A stretch of DNA of 45,652 nt from an uncultured Eubacteriales bacterium (GCA_900548115.1 URJL01000015.1:1-45652), one strand, 5' to 3'. Shown: positions 8,771 through 17,337, numbered from the stretch's first letter. Notes: generated from the sequence alone by a model not told the origin. Numbers and translations: made by a program.

Positions 8771-9190
8771 TTAAATGTATTCCCGCCTGTAAACAAGGCG
8801 GCATTGGATCTGAAAGCGCGCCGTGCGCTCGTCGTTGGACAAAAGATAGCCCGTCGAGAGGGCTTCCAGACGGTACGGCACGATCTTCGGATTGTCGAAG
8901 CTCGGAAGCGTTCCCTTTTCCGAAAGCGCTTCGAACCGATCGGAAAGCTCCTCATAAAAGCGGGCGATCGCCAGATTTTCGGCGACCTCGGGTGAAAACT
9001 CCTCGCGCGAGGCGATGACGAAAAGGCATTGCCGCAGAGAGCCGCCGTCGGTGTACCGCTTGATAACGGGGTCGGTCGGCACTTCGTCGACGGTGTAATG
9101 AAGCGGCTTTTCCGAGAGGTAATTCACCCCGATCTTTCCGTTTTTCAAAAGCCCCTCGCGTTTCAGAAAATCCCGTATTTCCTCGATCAT
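8771..9190 (-). CDS. Minor capsid protein 3-type / tail terminator
   Basis: 139 residues starting MIEEIRDFLKREGLLKNGKI. The pattern (IEEIRDFL then LSEKPLHYTVDEVPTDP and a C-terminal strand FQIQCRLVYRREY) fits the third minor capsid protein of A118-like phages, whose position and size correspond to tail terminator or tail-completion proteins. A GGGAGG site is present 7-12 nt before the ATG. It follows the minor capsid 2-type gene by 6 nt in one operon. Confidence 0.7.
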   Translation of the reverse strand: MIEEIRDFLKREGLLKNGKIGVNYLSEKPLHYTVDEVPTDPVIKRYTDGGSLRQCLFVIASREEFSPEVAENLAIARFYEELSDRFEALSEKGTLPSFDNPKIVPYRLEALSTGYLLSNDERTARFQIQCRLVYRREYI

Positions 9191-9196
9191 GTTTTC

Positions 9197-9550
9197 TCAC
9201 CTCCCTCCGGTAAGCTGTTTTAAGAGCGAAAGCAAGCTTTCTTTGTTGTCGGCTTTCATGCGCTCGAACCAGTAGCGCCCGCGGTCTTTCCCCATTTTGG
9301 ACGTTCCGGGGTTTCGTCCCTCGTAATACTGCTTGTGCGCATAGGGCGCGTCGTAGACCACCACGCCCGACCCGATCTCGGTGCCGTGCCATGCGCTTCG
9401 AATCAGTACCCCTTCTTTCTTCGGGGTATAATTTTCACAGCGGCGGATGACCTCGGAATCGAAAAAGCGCTGCGCCTTGCCGCCGACGCCGAGGTAACGC
9501 TCGTCGAGAATGCGCTCCATGGTCTTGGCGGAGACCGTGACGCGGCTCAT
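9197..9550 (-). CDS. Minor capsid protein (Minor_capsid_2-type, HK97 gp10-like)
   Basis: 117 residues starting MSRVTVSAKTMERILDERYL. The core has RCENYTPKKEGVLIRSAWHG and VVYDAPYAHKQYYEGRNPG, characteristic of the HK97 gp10/minor capsid group that completes the head-tail joint. The start at 9550 overlaps the preceding stop by 4 nt (ATGA), preferred over the upstream ATG at 9622, which lies deep in the preceding gene. Confidence 0.78.
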   Translation of the reverse strand: MSRVTVSAKTMERILDERYLGVGGKAQRFFDSEVIRRCENYTPKKEGVLIRSAWHGTEIGSGVVVYDAPYAHKQYYEGRNPGTSKMGKDRGRYWFERMKADNKESLLSLLKQLTGGR

Positions 9551-9855
9551 ACGCACACCGCCTTCACGTGGGGCAAAAGGCGTGCTTCCCGGTTGTCGGT
9601 TATGCTCATAACGGCAAAGCACGCGCTTTTTTCGGGCTTTTCACCGTTGAAAACGCCCTTGCGGACGAGATCGCCGCACGACACGGGCGCATTTTTGAAA
9701 AAGCGCACGATGACTTTTTTGGCGGGCAGAAAGCCGCCCTTTTCGTCCTCTACGCCGTCGGTCTCGTACCAATGGACGGACTCGGCGACGGTGCGGGTGT
9801 ATTTCTCGGCGTCCTCGTCGTAATGCCAAACGGTGACGGAAGCGTTGATCAGCAT
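9547..9855 (-). CDS. Minor capsid protein (Minor_capsid_1-type)
   Basis: 102 residues starting MLINASVTVWHYDEDAEKYT. The small beta-rich protein with FLPAKKVIVRFF and a C-terminal REARLLPHVKAVCV matches the first of three consecutive minor capsid/connector proteins seen in A118-like phages. GGGGG lies 10 nt before the ATG at 9855, so this internal start is chosen. It is translationally coupled to its neighbours on both sides. Confidence 0.72.
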   Translation of the reverse strand: MLINASVTVWHYDEDAEKYTRTVAESVHWYETDGVEDEKGGFLPAKKVIVRFFKNAPVSCGDLVRKGVFNGEKPEKSACFAVMSITDNREARLLPHVKAVCV

Positions 9856-10205
9856 AAAGGAATCCCCCTGTACAAAAGCCCCGTGCGGAAAAGACGGCGG
9901 CGGATGACTTCGGAAACGCGGCGGGACGACGAGGGGTCGCCCGAAACGGTAATCGAAAGCCCGTCGGTCGTCTCGCTCTTGATTCCGAGCGTTTTTTCCC
10001 CGACCGCAAAAAGGTCGCACAGCTCGCAGAGACAGTCTTTTACCTCGGGATATCGGGAGAGGTTATGACCCTCCCCCGTGTGCATGCGAAGAAGGCTCTC
10101 GGCGCGGTTTTCGAGCCGCGAAAAGCTCTCTTCGGTCAAAATCTCCGTCCCGTGATAGTCCTTTTCGTAGTAGTCGAAGGTGCAGAGCGCGTCAGCCAAG
10201 AACAC
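9849..10205 (-). CDS. Head-tail connector (gp6-like)
   Basis: About 118 residues after the overlap with the coat gene. The readable core is ADALCTFDYYEKDYHGTEIL followed by helices rich in Glu and Arg, with a C-terminal VSEVIRRRLFRTGLLYRG. Small helical proteins of this size directly after the major capsid gene are head-tail connectors. The start is uncertain: GTG at 10205, TTG at 10199, or an ATG at 10241 inside the coat gene; the two non-ATG starts overlap the coat stop by a few bases and suit translational coupling. Confidence 0.6.
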   Translation of the reverse strand: MFLADALCTFDYYEKDYHGTEILTEESFSRLENRAESLLRMHTGEGHNLSRYPEVKDCLCELCDLFAVGEKTLGIKSETTDGLSITVSGDPSSSRRVSEVIRRRLFRTGLLYRGIPLC

Positions 10206-11301
10206 GCACCGCCATTTCGGGGTAGATGGGCGCGTAATCATAAAGAACGTCCATCGACAGCATCTCCTTTTTGGTCGACATGTCGTAGCCCTTGACGACG
10301 CGCAGGGAAATTCCGTTGTAGCTCGTCACGTAGCTGTCCACGCCCGAGGGAGAGGAGAGCGGACGGGTGACGAAAGCGAAGGCGAGCGGATTGAACGCAA
10401 GGTTTGCGGTGTGGTCGCCGATCAGCGTCACGTCGGCGTTGTCGGCGATTCCCTTTTCGGCGGCGGGATAGATCTTCACGCCCGCAATGGCGTTGGAAGC
10501 GGCGGAGGCGCTGTCCTCGGCGACGGTGTAGCAAACGCCGTCGATCTTCAGAAGGTCGCCCTTCAAAAGCTTTCCTTCGAGCTTCGTGCCGTCGAGGTTT
10601 ACGGTGTCCGAACCCGCCGCGACGACGCCGTTGACCTTGACGGCGGTCGAGCCGGTAATGCCCGTCTTGTGTTTTACGACCGCCTGCGACATATAGTTGT
10701 CCAGTCCCATGACGCGCCCGATCGAGCCGTTTCGGAGCGCCGCGGTCGTGCCCGATTTTTCGGCGTTCACGACGGCGGGGATGGTGGTAAAGGCGGCGTC
10801 GGCTTCGGGGTCCCACACGGCGATACGTCCCGCCTCGGGGACTTTTGCGATGTTGAGCGCCTTTCGCACGGCGGCAAGGTCCGTGAGTGCGGACGGGGTG
10901 GTTCCCGCCGTGCCGCAGAAGTTCGCGACCGCTTTATACATCGAAAGACCGTCGGAATTGATCTTCTGCGCAAGCGCAACGGCGGCGGGCGCGACGAAGA
11001 GACGGTTCAGATCGTCGACGTTCGACGCCGATTCGAGGGTCGAATATTCGACCGACACGTCGGCGATGCGGTCGAGCTTTACGGTGACCGAATCCTCCTT
11101 CATGTCCTGCGTCGAAACATTGCCCGAAAAGTCGGCGGCAGTATATTTTACGGGTTTTCTGACCTGAATGGTCGTGCCCTTTTTGCCGACGAAATCGTTT
11201 TTGAAGTCCTTGTAAATAAGATTCGGGAACACGAGGTTCTCGATCAGTCGGGGAAGCGCCTGACGGGCGATCTCCTTAACGGTAACAAAAGAATTTGCCA
11301 T
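10192..11301 (-). CDS. Major capsid protein, P22 coat family
   Basis: 369 residues. The N-terminus MANSFVTVKEIARQALPRLI and the segment LVFPNLIYKDFKNDFVGKKG are typical of P22-type coat proteins in Gram-positive phages; the C-terminus ends DYAPIYPEMAVRVLG. Such proteins build the icosahedral shell on an HK97 fold. A GGAGG site lies upstream of the ATG. The scaffold gene is directly upstream (21 nt), as expected for co-assembly. Residues about 205-290 include repeated short strands such as KLLKGDLLKIDGVCY, which probably form the inserted domain of this coat family. Confidence 0.9.
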   Translation of the reverse strand: MANSFVTVKEIARQALPRLIENLVFPNLIYKDFKNDFVGKKGTTIQVRKPVKYTAADFSGNVSTQDMKEDSVTVKLDRIADVSVEYSTLESASNVDDLNRLFVAPAAVALAQKINSDGLSMYKAVANFCGTAGTTPSALTDLAAVRKALNIAKVPEAGRIAVWDPEADAAFTTIPAVVNAEKSGTTAALRNGSIGRVMGLDNYMSQAVVKHKTGITGSTAVKVNGVVAAGSDTVNLDGTKLEGKLLKGDLLKIDGVCYTVAEDSASAASNAIAGVKIYPAAEKGIADNADVTLIGDHTANLAFNPLAFAFVTRPLSSPSGVDSYVTSYNGISLRVVKGYDMSTKKEMLSMDVLYDYAPIYPEMAVRVLG

Positions 11302-11322
11302 AAATGTTCCTCCTTACTTTTT

Positions 11323-11865
11323 TCACGTACTCTTTTTCAGTACGGCCGCGTAGTATTCCTCGTCGGAAAGAGCCGAAAGATCGGGGGCGCCGCCGCCGAG
11401 CGAAAGCCCGCCCGTGCCTTTGTCGGGCGTGAGCGCGCCTGCAAAGAGATACGGGTCGGACTTTTTGAGCGCTTCGAGCTGTTCGGAAAGCCCCGAAAGG
11501 GTCTCGCCGTCGAGCTTCAGCTTGCTTTTGTCGATCGCGGCGGAAATAAGACGCGGGTTGCGCGCACCGCTTGCGAAAAGCGCGCGGTCGACGGCGGCGG
11601 ACAGCTTCAGCTGCGCCGTATCGTCGTTATACTTCTTTTCCCAGTCCGCGACCGACTTTTTGAGCGCCTCCGCGTCGATCCCGTCGAATTTTCCGACCGT
11701 TTCGCGAAGCTGTGTGATGGTGCTTCTTGCCGTCGCAAGTTCTCCTTCCAGCGTTTCACGGTCGCCCTTTGCCCGCCCGATGTCGGCGCCGTTGAGGTTT
11801 AAGACCTCGTCGATCTGCTCCTTTGTCGCCTCGGGGAATACTTTGGTGATGTCTTCTCGTTTCAT
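11323..11865 (-). CDS. Phage scaffolding protein (GP20 family)
   Basis: 180 residues. MKREDITKVFPEATKEQIDE opens the protein, a long coiled coil follows (ETLEGELATARSTITQLRE), and the C-terminal part holds LSLGGGAPDLSALSDEEYYA, a signature of the GP20 minor structural/scaffold family. These proteins guide coat assembly and leave the head before packaging. The ATG follows GAAAGGAAC. A strong terminator-like hairpin lies 91 nt upstream at 11956, so expression of scaffold and coat may depend on read-through or on processing. Confidence 0.85.
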   Translation of the reverse strand: MKREDITKVFPEATKEQIDEVLNLNGADIGRAKGDRETLEGELATARSTITQLRETVGKFDGIDAEALKKSVADWEKKYNDDTAQLKLSAAVDRALFASGARNPRLISAAIDKSKLKLDGETLSGLSEQLEALKKSDPYLFAGALTPDKGTGGLSLGGGAPDLSALSDEEYYAAVLKKST

Positions 11866-11955
11866 GCTGTTCCTTTCTCGGGTCTCGGTTTTTTCGCGCG
11901 GTATCCGTCCGCTTGACCCGCCGTTCGTTTTACGACATTCCGGTCAAAATTGTAT

Positions 11956-11988
11956 AAAAAAAGCACCGCTCACGGGGTGAGTAGTGCT
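11956..11988 (-). terminator. Intrinsic terminator T2 upstream of the scaffold gene
   Basis: On the minus strand AGCAC-TA-CTCAC pairs with GTGAG-CG-GTGCT around CCC, followed by seven T. It lies between the YjcQ-like gene and the scaffold, inside the packaging-to-capsid interval. It resembles T1 and T3 in sequence. Confidence 0.78.
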
Positions 11989-12011
11989 TCTCTTATTCGG
12001 TTTTGCGGGGC

Positions 12012-12332
12012 TCAGTGCATAATTTCGGCAATGCCCTTCGCTATCCCTGCTGCCTTTCGCATAAGGCTGTTTTCCTCGAGATATTCGAGCCCCTTCAGCG
12101 TGATCGCCGTGTTTTCGAGACAGCGAAGAACCGGCTTTGCCTCGCCCGATACAGGGCGGAGCAACAGTCCCTCGATATAGCCGTTTCGGGTAAGCATGAC
12201 CAAAATCGCGTCCCGACGCTCTTTCGATATTCCGAGCGCTTCGGGCGAAACGCTTTCGGGGTCAAGCTCGTCGCAGTCCATGTTTTTCTCCAAAAGACGG
12301 AGAATTTTGTAGATCACGGAAAAATTGTTCAC
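12012..12332 (-). CDS. YjcQ family protein
   Basis: 106 residues from a GTG start, read VNNFSVIYKILRLLEKNMDC. The GTG at 12332 has AAAGGAG 8 nt upstream; the longer frame from an ATG at 12377 reads through terminator T1 and is rejected. Family hallmarks are the N-terminal IYKIL helix, SPEALGISKERRDAILVML and NGYIEGL. YjcQ-type proteins have a winged-helix-like fold and are common in prophages with unknown role. Here it lies between two terminators (T1 and T2) in the packaging/capsid interval. Confidence 0.75.
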   Translation of the reverse strand: MNNFSVIYKILRLLEKNMDCDELDPESVSPEALGISKERRDAILVMLTRNGYIEGLLLRPVSGEAKPVLRCLENTAITLKGLEYLEENSLMRKAAGIAKGIAEIMH

Positions 12333-12354
12333 GGTCGGTTCTCCTTTCGGGCAT

Positions 12355-12385
12355 AAGAAAAGCACCGGGCGTTTCACTCGGTGCC
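12355..12385 (-). terminator. Intrinsic terminator T1 upstream of the YjcQ-like gene
   Basis: On the minus strand GCACCG pairs with CGGTGC around an 11-nt loop, followed by TTTTCTT. It ends the unit carrying portal, minor capsid 2 and the 82-residue gene. Confidence 0.65.
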
Positions 12386-12405
12386 GTTATTTACTGTTTT
12401 TTTGT

Positions 12406-12654
12406 TTAAGCCCAGTCCAAATCTTTCAGACTGTCAAATGCTTCGGTAAAAGATTTTCCGTCGATAAACGGCGTGTTCGCCACATCGTCCATGTTGTAAA
12501 CCTTCACCTCATAGCCGTCGAAGTAAAGGAGGTACTCCACACGGGACTTTTCCGGATTATAACAGGGGTCAATGTCACCGGTGCGACCGTCGTATTCAAA
12601 TTCGAGTTGGTATATACATTTTTTGATTCCTTCCAGCGCTTCTTTTAAAGTCAT
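12406..12654 (-). CDS. Small acidic protein, candidate immunity partner
   Basis: 82 residues starting MTLKEALEGIKKCIYQLEFE, strongly acidic (many Asp and Glu, few basic residues), with a core VEYLLYFDGYEVKVYNMDD. The ATG overlaps the stop of the minor capsid 2 gene by 4 nt, so translation is coupled. It is AT-richer than the structural genes around it. Small acidic proteins directly after a gene with a toxin-like C-terminus are often immunity proteins; this is inference from placement and composition. I do not recognise the family. Confidence 0.6.
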   Translation of the reverse strand: MTLKEALEGIKKCIYQLEFEYDGRTGDIDPCYNPEKSRVEYLLYFDGYEVKVYNMDDVANTPFIDGKSFTEAFDSLKDLDWA

Positions 12655-14303
12655 AATATATCCGCGTTCTCCTTTCTTTCCTGTTCGGTAAGTTCGCGTG
12701 CTCTTTTGCGGGGATCGGACGAAGGCTGTTCATAATCGTAATCGTGAGCATGTTCGCCGTGCTTTCCGAACACCGATTCATCTTTGTGCCCGTGATCGTT
12801 GTTCGATATCTGCTTGTACTGCCTGCCGTTCTCGTCGTAGTAGTTGCGGTTGATTCCGCCGTGTTTGTTTACGCGCTGTGTGATGGTGTTCGGCTCTTCT
12901 CCCGTGATCTTTACGTGTTTTACGACCCTCACGGTCTGCCCCGAAGCGTTGCGGACAAGCTCGCCCGAAGAAAAGCCTTTATACAGTTCGCGGAGCTTTT
13001 TATACTCCTCGGGACTATTATACTTCAGCTCGTAGTATTTTTCAAGGCTTTCGGGCGCATTTTTCTTTCCGACGACCGAAACAAAATCGTCGTAATGCTT
13101 CTTCGCGCTCCAAACTGCCTTCCCGCTGACGCTTTTTCCGAAATTGTGGATCCCGTTTTCGGTTTTTTCGGCAAAGACTTGTTCGCGGGTGCGGTCGCGG
13201 TCGAGACCCGCTTTTTTGCAAAAGTCCGCAAGGCGGGCTTCCTGCGCTTTCAGCTTCACGGAGCGCGCGGAAAATTCGGCTTTGTCGGCGGAAAGCTTGA
13301 TCGGGTCTTTTTCGTTCTTCGAAAGCTCGTCGAGGGCGACAAGCTCGCGTTTGGTCTTGCGCACGGCGCGCTCATAGCCGCGCTGTTTTTGGATCGCTTC
13401 GTAAAGGGGAATTTCCTCGCCGTCGACCGTGACCGTCTCCCGCGCCATCTCCGCCAGCTCCTCGTCGGTGTACGAACGGGGGGTACCTTCGATATAGGGG
13501 TACCAGTTATGGCGGCAATTTGCCCCCATGAAGCCCCGCACGTCGCCGTATCCGATATCGGCGGGCGAAAGATAGCCCTTTCGACCCGACATCGACACGA
13601 TCTTGCCCTGCCACACGGCGTGCTCGGGACGTGCGCCCGCGTGCGCCGTGATCTCGCGAAGGTCAAGCTCCAATTCCTCACCGACGGTATCGGCGATCTT
13701 GCCCGCCGTCTGATTGGTTCCCGTCAGCACCGCGCGGCGGACGGCGACGTCGAGGCTGTCGACGTGTCCCGACGGATAGACGACGGTAAGCTCCTTCCCC
13801 GCCGCCGAAAGAACCGCCGAGCGGATCGCCTCGTCGTACGAAAAAGCGCCCGACACGACTTTCTGATGGGCGATATCCACCGCGAAGATGTACGCAGTCT
13901 GCGCCGTCACGGCGGTGGTCTTCGTAAGGTTCGCCGCCTCGGTCACGGTTTTCGAAAGCGCCGCGCGGATCGTCTTATGCAGGGCGGGCGAAAGGTTTTC
14001 GATCTTCTCCCCCGTCGCCGTGCAGAGAGCTTCGGCGCGTTCGGTCATCTCGATCTCGGCGTTTTCGAACACGCGGGCAATCTCGGCTTTTTGCTTTCCC
14101 GTGCGCTTTGCGATCTCGGAAAGAATCTCTTCGTAAAGCTTTCCCGTCTGAAGGAGCTTTTCGGTCTGCCACTCGGCGGTGAGGGTGAGCGAAAAGTCGG
14201 TCTTTTGAAGCCGGCGCACGATATCGCGCAATATTTCCTCCTGAAGCTCCTTATGCACCGAAAGGAGTGAAAGATTCACGTCGTAAAATTCGGGCGGGAT
14301 CAT
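12651..14303 (-). CDS. Phage minor capsid protein 2 with a His-rich C-terminal extension
   Basis: 550 residues starting MIPPEFYDVNLSLLSVHKEL; the ATG at 14303 overlaps the portal stop (ATGA). The N-terminal half is the Phage_min_cap2 domain, ending in the conserved HAGARPEHAVWQGKIVSMSG and GANCRHNWYPYIEG motifs (Cys and His of the SPP1 gp7/MuF-like fold). A charged linker follows. The last ~110 residues form a separate domain with VKHVKITGEEPNTITQRVNK, RNYYDENGRQYKQISNNDHG and FGKHGEHAHDYDYEQ, rich in His and Asp, as in metal-dependent nuclease-like effector tails of phage MuF proteins. That region is AT-richer than the rest. The overlapping acidic gene downstream may neutralise it. Confidence 0.85.
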   Translation of the reverse strand: MIPPEFYDVNLSLLSVHKELQEEILRDIVRRLQKTDFSLTLTAEWQTEKLLQTGKLYEEILSEIAKRTGKQKAEIARVFENAEIEMTERAEALCTATGEKIENLSPALHKTIRAALSKTVTEAANLTKTTAVTAQTAYIFAVDIAHQKVVSGAFSYDEAIRSAVLSAAGKELTVVYPSGHVDSLDVAVRRAVLTGTNQTAGKIADTVGEELELDLREITAHAGARPEHAVWQGKIVSMSGRKGYLSPADIGYGDVRGFMGANCRHNWYPYIEGTPRSYTDEELAEMARETVTVDGEEIPLYEAIQKQRGYERAVRKTKRELVALDELSKNEKDPIKLSADKAEFSARSVKLKAQEARLADFCKKAGLDRDRTREQVFAEKTENGIHNFGKSVSGKAVWSAKKHYDDFVSVVGKKNAPESLEKYYELKYNSPEEYKKLRELYKGFSSGELVRNASGQTVRVVKHVKITGEEPNTITQRVNKHGGINRNYYDENGRQYKQISNNDHGHKDESVFGKHGEHAHDYDYEQPSSDPRKRARELTEQERKENADIL

Positions 14304-15649
14304 TCTTCGGCAGCGCCGTCCCCGTCGCCCTCCGCAAGCACCGCCCGTGCTTTCTCTTCGGTCTCGCCGTACCATTTGGCGCGGTATTCCCATTTCGGCA
14401 TGACTCCGAGCGACACGTCAAGACGGTCGTCGGCTTTCTGCGCCGTTTTGTCCTGTATGATGCTGTCGTCGAAATCGACGCGCAACGCGCAGGTGTCGTA
14501 CGCTTTGTACCCGCCGAGAAAGAGGATCGCGCGGGCGATCGTCTCGAGAGCGCGCTCAAGCACCTTTCGGTGCTTTTCAAGATTCTGGTACAGCACCGAA
14601 TTTTCCGAAATGACCTCGGTCGCGGTCTTGACGCCCGCGTTCGAATCGACGCAGAAGCGGTGCGTGCCCAGTCCGCAGCGGTCGGAGAGAAGGTCGATCT
14701 GCTCGCGAAGCGCCGCGATATGTTCGTTCGCCCGCAGATGCGGGTCGGTCTCGGTCAGCTTCTGATCCTCGGGCACGGCGTAGAACGTCACGTCGTTCTC
14801 GTCGAAAACGGGGCGGGTCGTGCCGTCCTCGTCGGTCATCATCCGCGCCATGGTCACGGGGATCATGATGCGCTTAAGACCGAGCTGAAAATCGTTGCAG
14901 AAGCTGTCGAACACAAGATCGCACCCGCACAAATTGTCGATCGCCCCCGCAAAGACCGAAGCGCCGAGGGGCGAGCCCAGCTCAACCTTGTTCACGACGT
15001 TCGGCGTGACGACCGAAAAAAGGCGCACTTTACTTCGCACCTCGGGCAAAACGCCGTCGGGCAGCGGCATTTCCTCGCCCCCTTCGCCGAAAAAGGCGTT
15101 GCGGATGCGGTAAGAGCCGTCCTTTTCGCATGTGTGCGCCTGAACGTAAAGGACCGTCTTTCCGTCGCGGAAAAGGCGCGAGCAAAAGGCGCATTCGGTG
15201 ATCTCGTTTCCCCGCATTCCGAGCGGGAAAACCGAATCGGCGCGGATAAAATCGACCGTAATTTTCCCTGCGCTCACGTTCACCGCGAAAGCCCCCGTGC
15301 CGAGGGCAAAGGTAAGCTCCATAAGGCGGTTGCCGTACACCGAAAAAGCGTTGTCCGAAAGAACGCGGGCGATGAGCTTTTCCGCCCGTTCCTCCTCGGC
15401 GCGCACGACGGTCTTTTCGTTGAGCAATAGATTTGCCCAGTCCTCACACACCCGCTGTGCCATATTCAGGCTCTTGCGGCGGCGGGAGAGCGTCCGCTTG
15501 CCGTTATACACCTTGTAGTGGTGAAATTCGCGGTCTTCCCCCTCGTACCAGCCCCTCCAGTACGGAATTTTGGCGTAGACCGCGCTCTCGACGGGCAAAA
15601 GCCCCATCTTCGAAAGAGCGGCGCGCGCCGCGTCGAAATTACTTTGCAT
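14300..15649 (-). CDS. Phage portal protein, SPP1 gp6-like
   Basis: 449 residues starting MQSNFDAARAALSKMGLLPV; GGAGG lies 8 nt before the ATG at 15649. Conserved blocks include IPYWRGWYEGEDREFHHYKV, RRRKSLNMAQRVCEDWANLL and KTATEVISENSVLYQNLEKH, all typical of the Gram-positive portal family that forms the dodecameric ring for DNA entry and exit. The gene overlaps the TerL stop by 11 nt. Length is normal for the family. Confidence 0.93.
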   Translation of the reverse strand: MQSNFDAARAALSKMGLLPVESAVYAKIPYWRGWYEGEDREFHHYKVYNGKRTLSRRRKSLNMAQRVCEDWANLLLNEKTVVRAEEERAEKLIARVLSDNAFSVYGNRLMELTFALGTGAFAVNVSAGKITVDFIRADSVFPLGMRGNEITECAFCSRLFRDGKTVLYVQAHTCEKDGSYRIRNAFFGEGGEEMPLPDGVLPEVRSKVRLFSVVTPNVVNKVELGSPLGASVFAGAIDNLCGCDLVFDSFCNDFQLGLKRIMIPVTMARMMTDEDGTTRPVFDENDVTFYAVPEDQKLTETDPHLRANEHIAALREQIDLLSDRCGLGTHRFCVDSNAGVKTATEVISENSVLYQNLEKHRKVLERALETIARAILFLGGYKAYDTCALRVDFDDSIIQDKTAQKADDRLDVSLGVMPKWEYRAKWYGETEEKARAVLAEGDGDGAAEE

Positions 15650-16892
15650 TCTGTATTCCTCCAAGATCGATCATATCGCGCATGAACGGCTCGGCGCTGT
15701 ATTCGAGGCTGTCGAGACTGTCGATATTCGTACTGCCGTCGTCGAGCCGTACCGTCACGTTTTCCGACTTCTTCCAAACCGCCGAGCAAAGAGCGTCGAT
15801 GAGCGCGGGACACGATTCCGAGACGAAAAAGCGCCTCTGCGCCATCATGCTTTGAAAAAAACGGACGCGGTTCACGACCGCGCCCTTCTCGGCGTTCTTG
15901 ATCTCGATCGGTATTTTCGACCGCACGCACGCCGCCGAAAGCCCGCGGATGAGCGTCGTCTCGGCGCTGTCGCAAAAGGCGGTGAAAACGGGAACGCTTT
16001 TCGTCGCCTTCCGCACGAACGCGATAAATTCTTCCTCCAGCTCCTTTGGCGTGATCTGCTTTTTCAAATACCGCTCGTCGAGCACGTAAAGCTTCCGAAG
16101 CCCTCGCGAAAAACCCGTGAGCGTGAAGGAATGCGCCGAGCCGTTGCCGCCGAAATCGACGCCGACCGTCGCAAAATGCACGTCGTCGGGGATCTTTTCG
16201 CGCGGCAGTAAAAAAGCCGACGGATCGTCGGCAAATTGGCGGTAAATAATACCCTCGGCGGCTTTCCAAAGCCCCAAAATAAAGCGCTCGTAATAAACCG
16301 TGCCGCGAAGCTCGTTTTCGAGGTTTTCAACGAAATCGGGGCTCAGCTTCGGATTGTCGTACAGGGTGTAGCGCTGACAGTAAAGGTCGACCTTTTTCTC
16401 GGGCGACTCGTCGATAAAGCGCTTTAACCAATGCTTCGGCGCGTCGGGGTTGCACGTGCCGTCGAACAGGCTGTTCGGGGCGGAAAGACGGGTCTTTAAC
16501 ATCGAAAAGACCTCCTCGTTCCACGTCGTGACCTCGTCGCCGTAGCAATATTGAATTTCCGACCCCTGTATTTTCGACACCTGACTTACCCGATCGGCGC
16601 CCAGCGCGTAGCATTTCCGACCGAAAAGGCGCACCGTGTTGTTCGACGCGATGTTGCCGACCAAAGACGGCGACCAGATGTCCCGAAGCGGGTCTAAGAT
16701 GTTTCTTGAAAGCGTCGACTGCGTGTTGCCGAGCAGGACGATCAGTCCTTTTCCCGTGCAGGCGCGGATGCGCTTCGGGAGAAGATAATAGTCGAGAAAA
16801 GTCTTGCCCGAGCGCGTCGCGCCCGTTTTGATGTTCCAGCGGTGGTGCGCTTCGTTCCAGTATTCACGCTGTTTTTCGGTAAAATCAAGCAT
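15639..16892 (-). CDS. terL: Terminase large subunit, PBSX/XtmB-like
   Basis: 417 residues. Walker A is GATRSGKT (24-31); Walker B is IQYCYGDE (113-120). The nuclease domain shows VGVDFGGN (243-250, Asp246), FCDSAE with Asp308, and an Asp pair near 391-394, the expected metal-binding set. The enzyme powers packaging and cuts concatemers. It overlaps the terS stop by 8 nt. All catalytic residues are present. Confidence 0.95.
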   Translation of the reverse strand: MLDFTEKQREYWNEAHHRWNIKTGATRSGKTFLDYYLLPKRIRACTGKGLIVLLGNTQSTLSRNILDPLRDIWSPSLVGNIASNNTVRLFGRKCYALGADRVSQVSKIQGSEIQYCYGDEVTTWNEEVFSMLKTRLSAPNSLFDGTCNPDAPKHWLKRFIDESPEKKVDLYCQRYTLYDNPKLSPDFVENLENELRGTVYYERFILGLWKAAEGIIYRQFADDPSAFLLPREKIPDDVHFATVGVDFGGNGSAHSFTLTGFSRGLRKLYVLDERYLKKQITPKELEEEFIAFVRKATKSVPVFTAFCDSAETTLIRGLSAACVRSKIPIEIKNAEKGAVVNRVRFFQSMMAQRRFFVSESCPALIDALCSAVWKKSENVTVRLDDGSTNIDSLDSLEYSAEPFMRDMIDLGGIQNAK

Positions 16893-17337
16893 GCCCGTCC
16901 CCGCCTTTCGTCATAGTCTTGTCAAGCGACAAAATGACCGAATCGAGCTTTGACAGCACATCCGCCGTCGCTTCGTCCTCCTCGCGCCAGCCCTTGAAGT
17001 TGCGCTCGAGCGTGAAGCGCGCCCCCTGAAAGCCGTCCTTGTCGAAAAGGCGCGATTCGGCGTATTCCTCCACGCGGGCTTTCGCGCGCGTTACGGTGTC
17101 CTTGAACGCTTTCCGACCCTGATAATTCAAAAGGGCTTGCCTTCCCCCGAAGCCGAGAAAAAGCGCAAGCCCCGTCACGGTGGGAGGGTGCGCACCGGTA
17201 AGAACGGGTTTTCCGTACTTGTCGGTCAGAACGTGCCCGTCTTCGTCGCAAAGCGGTTTTCCTTCACAGTCGGCGAAATATTCATCGATCTTTTTTTGCA
17301 TTTCGTCCGCGCTCCCATAGATCATCGACCGTCCCAT
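16885..17337 (-). CDS. terS: Terminase small subunit / DNA-packaging protein
   Basis: 150 residues starting MGRSMIYGSADEMQKKIDEY. The ATG at 17337 has GGGGG 7 nt upstream; a GTG two codons earlier is also possible. Motifs MQKKIDEYFADCEG, PPTVTGLALFLGF and GARFTLERNFKGWREED are standard for the DNA-packaging proteins that recognise pac/cos and load TerL. It is the first gene of the late operon, about 110 nt from the putative late transcription start. Confidence 0.88.
   Translation of the reverse strand: MGRSMIYGSADEMQKKIDEYFADCEGKPLCDEDGHVLTDKYGKPVLTGAHPPTVTGLALFLGFGGRQALLNYQGRKAFKDTVTRAKARVEEYAESRLFDKDGFQGARFTLERNFKGWREEDEATADVLSKLDSVILSLDKTMTKGGDGHA

Noticed and set aside
10180..11802. 540-residue plus-strand open frame
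   Set aside because: Antisense shadow of coat and scaffold genes.
12333..12377. Longer start for the YjcQ-like gene
   Set aside because: It runs through terminator T1. The GTG at 12332 has AAAGGAG at correct spacing.
12744..14270. 508-residue plus-strand open frame
   Set aside because: Antisense shadow of the minor capsid 2 gene, with no recognisable domain.
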